NCBI GenBank assembly: GCA_018902385.1
Contig: JABSSW010000067.1
Span: 124,001 to 188,000 of the forward strand
Reading direction: 5' to 3'
Length of the DNA: 64,000 nt
Source of the DNA: Physcia stellaris
Taxonomy: Eukaryota; Ascomycota; Lecanoromycetes; Caliciales; Physciaceae
In this document: positions 56,928 through 64,000 of the stretch, one piece after another
Position numbering within the stretch: position 1 is the first letter of the stretch
Layout: each line of letters begins with the position of its first letter
Position numbers and translations under genes: made by a program
The notes under the pieces: model-generated
Database searches by the model: none
What the model was told of the DNA's origin: nothing
The model's input: the letters and a program-made list of their open reading frames with translations, nothing else

Positions 56928-58334
56928 TCAACTGATGAACCTTCTCAGCAGCCAGCTCCCACAACCGGCCACTGCGGTCGTACCGGTGAAGACAATCAAA
57001 AGACCATATCCTGTCCCGTACCCGAATAAAGCCTCCCCTTTCCACAATTGGGTATGCATCAATGTCTCACTCAGCGGCCCAGAGGCCACAGCACCAATAC
57101 CCCGGCCTGCAGCTAAGAACCCAAACACCATACCGGAATCTGCTGCGCCATCTCGGTCTCTCACGCGTTGGATGATACCAGAATAAGTTGCAGAAAAGCC
57201 GCCTGCTGTGAGCCCATACATCAAGCTAAAGACACAGAGCATTGGCAACGATACTGAGAGGCCCCAGAAGAGGAACACAGCCATAGCCGCGCCAATCGAG
57301 CATACCGCCATAACCGAACCAACGTGCATTCGGTCGGTCAACGCCCCGGTGCCCATGGCTCCGAACACAACACCCAGGTTGACCAAAGCGAGCATAACAG
57401 TGCCTTGCGTTGCCGTCATGCCTTGACTTTTCGCATACAAGGGCAAGTAAATACTCGGAATGAAGTAGCCAAGACCTTGGATAATGTTACATGTTTGCGG
57501 GATCCAGAATGTGGAGGATCGTAGAAAGTTCATATCAAGTCGGCGGTGCAGTTGGGTTTGAGCCAGAGGAAGCCTAGGCCGTATGAAGAAAAGCAGTGGC
57601 GACGTCAGTAAGACAGATGCGGCGCCATAGGCACGTAATGTGGTCCGGAAGCCGAACCGGCTTAGCAGTCCGGACATGATGAAGGGTAGAACGACTCCAG
57701 ATACCCCGGTGCCTGCCCACATCATGCCAAAGGCCAGACCCTTCTTTTTGATAAACCATTCGTCGAGGAATCCTATTGTCGGGCAGTATATCAGGACGCC
57801 GCCTATAGCATAGAGCACGCCTTGGGTCAAGATAAGATGAGATACTTGTGTTGAGAAGGAAGATGCGATAATGGCGAGAGAGTTGATGACTAGGCCAATC
57901 ACCAAGCAGCTCCGGCGGATCTGTGGCCAGTACCTGAAGGCAGCGAAGAGAATTGGACAGCTCAGGTACATAATCCCGGTCGATGAGGTACCGATGATTG
58001 CTACCCCGGATGGGTTCGAAGAGAAGGGCTCGTGTGTTGTGTAGTATTCTTGGAATACTCCGAAAGAGAAGGGAAATCCTATTCTGTCAGCAACTCCGCC
58101 CATAGTCAATAGGGTGCATTGGTGCTCACCCCATATCAGTGCTTCCACCATGAAACAGCCTGCTAGGAAGAGCCATGCATCTTTACCCCGATCTGCATCG
58201 GGTAGCGAGTATTCGCGCAGAGAGTCTCCTCGTGTCCTGAAACGGCGACGGAGTCCATCGGAGGTGTTGTTGTTATTATTGGTCTCGTAAACACGCTCCT
58301 CTCGAAGGTTGGTAAGTGTGATGTTGGAGTCCAT
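56928..58334 (-). CDS. MFS monocarboxylate-type transporter
   Basis: The open frame codes for 468 residues, but a 51-nt in-frame segment (58129-58079; GTGAGC donor, TTGCTGACAG branch, ATAG acceptor) interrupts EALIWG and FPFSFGVFQEYY, which are contiguous in monocarboxylate-type MFS proteins. Spliced length is about 451. There is a hydrophilic N-terminus with an Asn run, then about 12 hydrophobic segments, including GVAIIGTSSTGIMYL and GGVLIYCPTIGFLDEWF, followed by KKKGLAFGMMWAGTGVSG (typical of the family) and GRGIGAVASGPL. It is located in the plasma membrane or a vesicle membrane. Such carriers export acids or cluster products; its position next to the flavin monooxygenase and oxidases fits product or intermediate transport, which is inferred. 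Confidence 0.9.
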   Translation of the reverse strand: MDSNITLTNLREERVYETNNNNNTSDGLRRRFRTRGDSLREYSLPDADRGKDAWLFLAGCFMVEALIWGEHQCTLLTMGGVADRIGFPFSFGVFQEYYTTHEPFSSNPSGVAIIGTSSTGIMYLSCPILFAAFRYWPQIRRSCLVIGLVINSLAIIASSFSTQVSHLILTQGVLYAIGGVLIYCPTIGFLDEWFIKKKGLAFGMMWAGTGVSGVVLPFIMSGLLSRFGFRTTLRAYGAASVLLTSPLLFFIRPRLPLAQTQLHRRLDMNFLRSSTFWIPQTCNIIQGLGYFIPSIYLPLYAKSQGMTATQGTVMLALVNLGVVFGAMGTGALTDRMHVGSVMAVCSIGAAMAVFLFWGLSVSLPMLCVFSLMYGLTAGGFSATYSGIIQRVRDRDGAADSGMVFGFLAAGRGIGAVASGPLSETLMHTQLWKGEALFGYGTGYGLLIVFTGTTAVAGCGSWLLRRFIS

Positions 58335-58826
58335 TGCTAGCCGATTTGTGATTGTTGAGTATTCTTCGCAAGGAGTGAGTGGTCCTTAAGTATGAATTTT
58401 CTGGTCCCCTAATCTCTAATCATTGTAAAAGTCTGTAGAGAGTGTCCCGCTGCTAGCCGTGGGATGCCGCAGGCACGTCATTTTCTCTTGGCGCCTAAAA
58501 TTTACAAATTTCAAAGGGAAATTCCTCTCTCAGCGGTCTCAAGAAGATGAGCGGAGTTTGACGTTTAGTCATAATACCGAAAGTCGCTGGGTAGAAGTAT
58601 GGCACTCCAGAGATGGTACATACATGTTGAGATTGTGAACGCCGAACGGTCCTTTGGAGAGTATATATCGTTGAGACACAAGAGATCTCACCCAAGACTC
58701 TATACGAACGTGCTTCATAAAGAGTTGTGAGGCTAGCTGGTCCCATGATGTGGTTGACAAGCGGTTAGGGAGTAGGAGGGGCGGGCAGGTCTGGAAACGG
58801 TGGAAGGTGAAATCAAATTGTGAGGA
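58335..58826. other. Promoter region of the MFS transporter
   Basis: No gene is supported. Minus-strand ORFs at 58495-58850 overlap each other and show no motif. Confidence 0.4.
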
Positions 58827-59423
58827 ATGTGGTCGAAGTGCCATGAACAAACCTCTGAATCATATCAGCGGGAACGTCATCAGCCCAATTCACATAAACG
58901 ATGTTTCGATCAGCAAAGGCTCATCGCTCTCATCCACAACCAGGACCCAGATGAAATTCCTAGAATTTCCAATACTAAAGAGGTGGGGGATTTCATTGAT
59001 CTAATACACTCTGACTTGGATGATCCATAGTACCGTATTTTAAGAACACCCCGCTTTCAAAATAGACAGAATAGAAAATGGCGACGATTTGAGTCGAACG
59101 CCTTCGTTCTCCAAGTCAGAGCATTCTCCGCCAAGACAGCTCCAGACATATCGCAAGGCAGAAGATGACCCGATGGTAGACTCTACCGACTACAGTAACA
59201 AAGATCGTCAATTACTCGGCGGCTTTGTCGGAAAAGATCAGGATCAAACAACAGCATTCGATCGAAGCAATATGCACGACTTCGTGCACTAATGGCAGGA
59301 GGCAGAACAGATTTCGTCCCGCAGAATTATTTGAGAGGAGATAGAGTCACTGTAGGAAATGAAGTTGCCGATGCTATGTACGAGATTGCGATTGCCAGAA
59401 CATCACAAAGCATGGAGTGCTGA
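58827..59423 (+). pseudogene. Decayed ORF of unknown family with three nonsense codons
   Basis: One frame reads as plausible protein for about 195 codons (for example DPDEIPRISNTKEVGDFIDL and MAGGRTDFVPQNYLRGDRV) but is stopped by TAG at 59028, TGA at 59166 and TAA at 59196. Each is one C-to-T change from CAG, CGA and CAA, a pattern expected from RIP or cytosine deamination. No intron with good signals removes them. The ancestral function is not recognised. Confidence 0.35.
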
Positions 59424-60110
59424 AATTAATTGCTTTCAATGACTGATTGTTCAACTCACAGAGTCCTGAAACGCTGTGAAAGACGTGGACGATGCGGCTT
59501 TCATAGCAGAAAAGACCTTCCAAGAAAGACTGAGTCAAAATCAAACCGAATTCATAGCGAAGACTGTCTCGGCATTTCAAGGCGCCGGTAAAGATCATGT
59601 AAATTTCCTTTTTCTTAACTTCCTCACTATCTCAGGTTTTTAGTTCACTCTTAGCAGCAAAGCCTGATGGCATTCAACAAGAGATGTAATTAGCGCTTGT
59701 GAGGTTTTGTTGGTGGATAAGGTTGCTTAACGCAAAGTGGTGGCGGCGTGATGGCAGACAATATTCCCGTACGTGGATATTGTCTTATCACTTGAGGAAT
59801 ATGGAATTGACTTGATGACACTTCTTATGCCGACATCTCCCGCAAGTGATGAAAAACGCCAGAATGACGTATTATAGCGTATTTCAGGAGTCACGATGTT
59901 CTGGCTTTAATAATACGCGGAGATGTAATATGTGTTTACCTCTCTAAACAAGAAGAGGTCAACACGCGTTGCGGGGCAAGTGCTGCCTAATTCGAGCGTG
60001 AAACATGTGTCACCACTTCGTCTTGGGTACTTCTCTCGCTCCTTCTCTCAACTCTGAAAGTCACATTTCAACTTTGCTACACAACTACGTGGTTGCCATT
60101 AGTAAGAGTC
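59424..60110. other. Intergenic region, promoter of the 2OG oxygenase
   Basis: No gene is supported. The last 100 bp is CT-rich with CAACTTTG-type sequence before the ATG at 60111, a common fungal 5' leader. Confidence 0.4.
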
Positions 60111-61818
60111 ATGTCTGAATCTGAGGCTGACAGCGTATCCGAGGGCAGTGTCAATCATGTTGAAGACGGGTTTTTCCGACAAATCCGTGACGCTGTCGCT
60201 AGGTCGCAAGTTGCATTCTGCTGTGCTGGCAAAGTACCAATCACAGCAGAATCAACCTTTGAACAGATAAGGGACACGCTCGAGGACGGCCAATTGAAAT
60301 CGGCCCCGGTCACCATACGCTGGGACCGCAAGGATGGGAAGACCATCAGTAAAGTGGTTCTCCCAATAGTTAGCGAGGAAAGACGTGGTACCGGGCGACC
60401 CAGCAAGAAACAGAAAACTGCGTCAGATGTTCTCGGCACCCAGAGTCATGCCGCGATCCAGGATCTTCTCGACGATTGCGCTCCAGCGTCTTTTGGCAAG
60501 GGCGGCAAAGACGTCTTGGATGATTCATACCGCAAAGCAGTCAAGCTCGACAGTGACCAATTCTCGACCAACTTCAATCCTTACGATGTAGGCATCATCG
60601 GAGCAATTGCTCAAACCTTGTTACCGGGAGTTGCACGACCAATACTGAAGAAAGCAAAAGATTGCACTTTCTCGGAATGCTTAGGCGTAGTTGCGGAATT
60701 ATACAAGCTGAATGTATGCTCACGCCAAGCCCTTTCTCAAGAAATTATTGCTGATCGGTCCGCACCCAGGTCTACTCGTCCCCGTCGGGAAAGTTTAAAC
60801 CCCATGTTGATACTCCTCGTGGGCTTGCACAGTTCGGTACACTCGTAGTCTGTCTTCCGTATCGTCATGAAGGTGGTCAACTGCGAGTGGCTCACGGTGG
60901 CCAAGAAACGATTTATGATTGGGGAAATCAAAACGACATCGTTCAATGGGCCGCATTCTATAGTGATTGTGAACATGAAGTCTACGAGGTCACGGCCGGT
61001 CACCGGATCACGCTGACTTACAATCTCTACGCCTACGACCAGTTGGATGGTTTCAACCAGGAGCCAAGCAAAATTGACAGAGACTCATACGCATTGTACC
61101 ACCGTGTCAAGGAAGCGTTGGCGAGTCCTCAATTCTTCCCAGAAGGTATGCCCTCAAAACGATGATGGCGAATTCCGCTCACGACCTTCCTCCAGGAGGC
61201 ACTCTCGGCTTCCATTGCGTGCACGCATACGCCCACGCAAATGATATAGTCATCAAGACTTTACCATACACTCTTAAGGGAGATGATGCCGTCATCTTCT
61301 CCATCTTCAAAGCTTTCGGTCTCTCAGTGAGCTTGCACGCTGTCATGGAGGGTTAGTAAATTCTCAACGCTTGCTGCGAATTCATAAAGACCTGAGCGTG
61401 AGGAGGACTAACAATCTGCAGACTTAGAGGACCATTACGCAAACGAGAGGCGTAGGTATGATAGCGATGATATGAGTGACGCTAATCTTGTGTCGACTGG
61501 TCTGCCCGATATTCAGATAACGGATGAAGGTGGGGATGAAGATAATTGCGTAACCGATGTGAGTAGTACTTCCAGACTGGTTTGGTGGAGCCGACTAAAA
61601 GTGGGTAGTCGGTGGAGAACTCCTGGAAATCCGAGTGGCGAAATGACATTGAATGGTTCGGCGGACCTGGCAACCAGGAAATTGCCGTCGTACACCTCGC
61701 CTATGGGAATCAGGCGTCTGCTGAATGGCATTACTCGACTGCGGCTATCCTGGTCGATATTCCTGGTAAGGAAGCTTCCTTGCGGAAGGCACTCGAAGCC
61801 AAGGGATCGAAAGTTTAG
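60111..61818 (+). CDS. 2-oxoglutarate/Fe(II) oxygenase, prolyl-4-hydroxylase-like
   Basis: Five exons (60111-60713, 60770-61145, 61196-61351, 61422-61558, 61609-61818) give about 493 residues. The core has the iron triad HVDTP (His, Asp) and CEHEV (His), with the 2OG-binding Arg in GHRITLTYNLY. KLNVYSSPSGKFK and LVVCLPYRHEGGQL are typical of the large fungal P4H-like family. The last intron (61559-61608, GTGAGT donor, CGACTAA branch) is needed: without it the frame has a stop, with it the conserved HLAYGNQASAEWHYSTAAIL is reached. These nuclear/cytoplasmic fungal proteins hydroxylate an unknown protein substrate. It is probably a housekeeping or accessory flank gene, not part of the pathway. 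Confidence 0.87.
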
Positions 61819-62808
61819 AGATTTGTTATGTGAAAATGCTGGGGACGGGCGCATTCTGCTCAAAGAACGCTTCTCGCGTTCTGTTAGATTTGTAGTGTAG
61901 TGTCTGGCGGAACTTCCCCTATCAGACATTGTACCGTCGGTTTGATACGATAGCTTACTCACCAGCTACTTTCAGTCATTCAGAGCCTCCGCTAGTTCTT
62001 CGTCGGCCATGTTCTCTAAATGCCCCATTGGGTATCAACGGCCTTTCTCAGATAATTCAAGATTGTTAACTTTACCGTGCCCCATCCTAGTCCATGCCCC
62101 CACTCAACAACTCTAGTTGAGCTTCGACGATCTCAAGTTGTAATCAAGCGTTGGTTGAAGCAGCTCTCATTTGGCGCTAAGCCTCTTGATACGATTCTCC
62201 GTACTCGTCTCATGGCCATGTACATTACAAAGTACAAGGCAACGATCGTCGGTGAAAATATTGCGAAGTGTGGACTGAGGTCTTGCTCTCCGAAAAGCTT
62301 TCTTAGAATGCAGCTTTCATACAAGGCACTGTCATGACGGAAGCTTGTCTCGAGGTCGCGTGCATACTGTTTCCTGATCATGTTTGGAGATATCCGATAG
62401 GAACGATGACCCTGGTATTCTGACAACATTGAAAGCAGTTCCGAGAGAGGTACGTTTTGCTTTAGATTGCCAGTTAGCCGGTAATCGCTATTGCTACAGC
62501 CGGATGCAGAGAGAAGACTGGGTAAACTCCAAGGACACAATGAGCACATGACAGAGAGATGTTGTTTTGATTTTTTGAGCCCCGTTGACCAGCACTGAGA
62601 CAAGGATCAAGCCTCTGACAAGTCTCAAAAAACAAGCAAGAACCAAAACAATGGACAATGCACTTGAAACGTACTCTATGCTGAGCTCACCCATAAGATT
62701 TATCTGATATTCGACCAGACGATCGTTTACCAACTAAATTCTAGAGTCAACGCCTTTTGATTTGCTATCTTACACGACTTTCATGTTACAAAATGACCTG
62801 GTTCGTCT
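61819..62808. other. Intergenic region
   Basis: Two ORFs of 86 and 156 codons on opposite strands (62077-62337, 62133-62603) overlap and show no motif; I do not call either. No other feature was seen. Confidence 0.35.
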
Positions 62809-63808
62809 CTAGATCGAAGCGCAAATGTCAATTATGCTGCTCACATCTTCTCTTGAGGTTCTTCCCATCCCGCATTCAGTACTGACACCAGCGATATCGG
62901 GGTAAAGAGTTCGAGCAGCATCAAGTTTTTCTCTAGTTCTCTCTGCATCGTGCGCGTGAACTACGCCAACGAAAAGCTTTGCTCCCTCCAACTTCAAATC
63001 CTTCAGCGGTAAGAAGAACTTCTTGTCAGTTCTGTTCTTCGGCGCTGGCATGTGGACGTGACTAATTTGGTGAAGAGGGCTGATTTTCTCGACAATCGTG
63101 TTGGCTAAGTCCACTAACAGAGTCATATCTGATGGTTGAACAAAGTGCTCATGCCCGAAGTCGCCATAGCAGAGATGGTAACCCGGTTCGGCGTCCGAAC
63201 TCACGAGTGATGCAAGCCGGATCAAGCGCTGCAACACAAGGCCCTTCACAGGTGAAAAGTAAGGCTTCCAATAGTTGTCACTAATATGATACAACTCATG
63301 CGTGAGGACTGCAATTTCAGCCGGAAGGTTCCATTGGATCAATAGCTCGGAGACAGGGATCTGCTATTGATTTTTATGTATAATTTGTTGTATTTGCTGT
63401 TCGTACAAAGGGTCAACCTAGGTGCAGACGCCATCGTCTTTCACGAAGCCGCGGATCTCACTAAGAGGCGTAGGCAGGCAAATTCGGAATCGCATGCTTG
63501 CGGGCAGCTTGCCTTGGGCTTTGAAAGAGCGGAAGATTGCGTAAGAGGCGATTGCTTGGTTGTCATATCCAGTAGATTTGATGTCATCTAGACTGTCAGC
63601 CTTAGCGCTACTCTCGGCGGAGGGCTGTTCGCCCCAGCGTGGCTGTATTATTTCGATGCGAAGGTTGGGACGCTGCCAAGCGATGATGTTGCTGCGAGGC
63701 CCGGTCTCGCCATCCAGAATTCTATGCAGTCTCTGAGCGGGGGCGCCAGAAGCAGTCGTAGGGAATGCTTCCGGCGACTCAAAGGGGCTACTACCTACAA
63801 AGGGGGAC
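62809..63808 (-). pseudogene. Cobalamin-independent methionine-synthase-like (UROD/MetE) protein, two TAG codons
   Basis: Reading the minus strand from 63808: SPFESPEAFPTTASG, then RILDGETGPRSNIIAWQR (N-terminal signature), LPASMRFRICLPTPLSEI, PVSELLIQWNLPAEIAVL, GYHLCYGDFGHEHFVQPSDM, VHAHDAERTREKL and STECGMGRT near the end. Order and spacing match a fungal family that looks like the C-terminal half of MetE. TAG codons at 63420-63418 and 63366-63364 fall inside homologous sequence, and intron explanations need segments under 30 nt. Both could come from CAG by C-to-T. The N-terminal exon is not identified; the frame is stopped just upstream of 63808. It is probably non-functional in this strain. 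Confidence 0.7.
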
Positions 63809-64000
63809 TTCTATCGACGACGGCGTACCCGTGAGGGCGCTATATTTTGATATATTTTGAAATGTCTGTTGAATTCAAATGAAAATAGCACGGCTCTATC
63901 CCCACATGGTGGATCGCGGGAGTATGTCCTTGTATATTTTTTAGAGAGCCCTGGAGATGAAGTTATGAAGGAAGACCAAGGAGAATTCAGGCATCCACGT

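Noticed and set aside
59080-59145. tRNA-like text on the minus strand (GTTCGACTC, anticodon-like loop)
   Set aside because: The acceptor and T stems do not pair, and no 5' acceptor half is present.
61559-61608. Apparent frameshift and stop near the end of the 2OG oxygenase
   Set aside because: A normal 50-nt intron (GTGAGT, CGACTAA, GGGTAG) restores the frame and the conserved YGNQ region, so the gene is intact.
62077-62603. Overlapping ORFs of 86 and 156 codons on opposite strands
   Set aside because: There are no motifs on either strand and they exclude each other; no basis to choose one.

Overview
The window looks like nuclear DNA of a filamentous ascomycete (Pezizomycotina). Genes are split by 45-125 nt introns with GTRNGT donors, CTRAY branch points and YAG acceptors. 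The inventory is that of a fungal secondary-metabolism region: NRPS, sesquiterpene synthase, AflR-type regulator, P450s, SDRs, berberine-bridge-like oxidases, an FAD monooxygenase and a monocarboxylate-type transporter. I cannot place the genus from sequence alone.

Region 1 (1-6.0 kb): a GliK-like gamma-glutamylcyclotransferase (cut by the left edge) is divergent from an NRPS with layout T-C-A-T-C(T). The NRPS has no A domain in front of its first carrier domain. Its last domain carries the SHxxxDxxT signature of fungal terminal (cyclising) C domains. This pair suggests a diketopiperazine or sulphur-containing peptide pathway whose other genes would lie left of the window.

Region 2 (7.2-28.3 kb): a sesquiterpenoid-type cluster. 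It holds an aristolochene-synthase-like class I terpene cyclase, a Zn2Cys6/AflR-type regulator, two related CYP65-like P450s, an SDR, a broken SDR, a CYP68-like P450, a secreted FAD-linked oxidase and a second intact SDR. P450s 2 and 3 share a 0.64 kb bidirectional promoter with a 17-bp inverted repeat midway. The likely logic is cyclisation of farnesyl diphosphate, several P450 oxidations, then alcohol/ketone adjustment by SDRs and flavin oxidases.

Region 3 (28.3-40.8 kb): gene-poor. It holds a small conserved hydrophilic protein, a large polytopic membrane protein with a late frameshift, a frameshifted small secreted protein and a 62-bp tandem repeat.

Region 4 (40.8-48 kb): a kinase-like gene disrupted near its start codon by a 159-bp foldback element with perfect 57-bp arms and a TA duplication; a 1.6 kb AT-rich transposon-like element; an intact Ser/Thr kinase; and a C2-WW protein that resembles the front of an Rsp5/HulA ubiquitin ligase without HECT.

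Region 5 (48-58.3 kb): two more FAD-linked oxidases, a dead class I O-methyltransferase, a hAT-type MITE with a perfect 8-bp target duplication, an FAD monooxygenase and an MFS monocarboxylate-type transporter. This could be the right arm of the cluster or a second cluster.

Region 6 (58.3-64 kb): a decayed ORF with three nonsense codons, an intact 2OG-Fe(II) oxygenase and a MetE/UROD-like pseudogene with two TAG codons. No CRISPR array, rRNA or convincing tRNA was seen.
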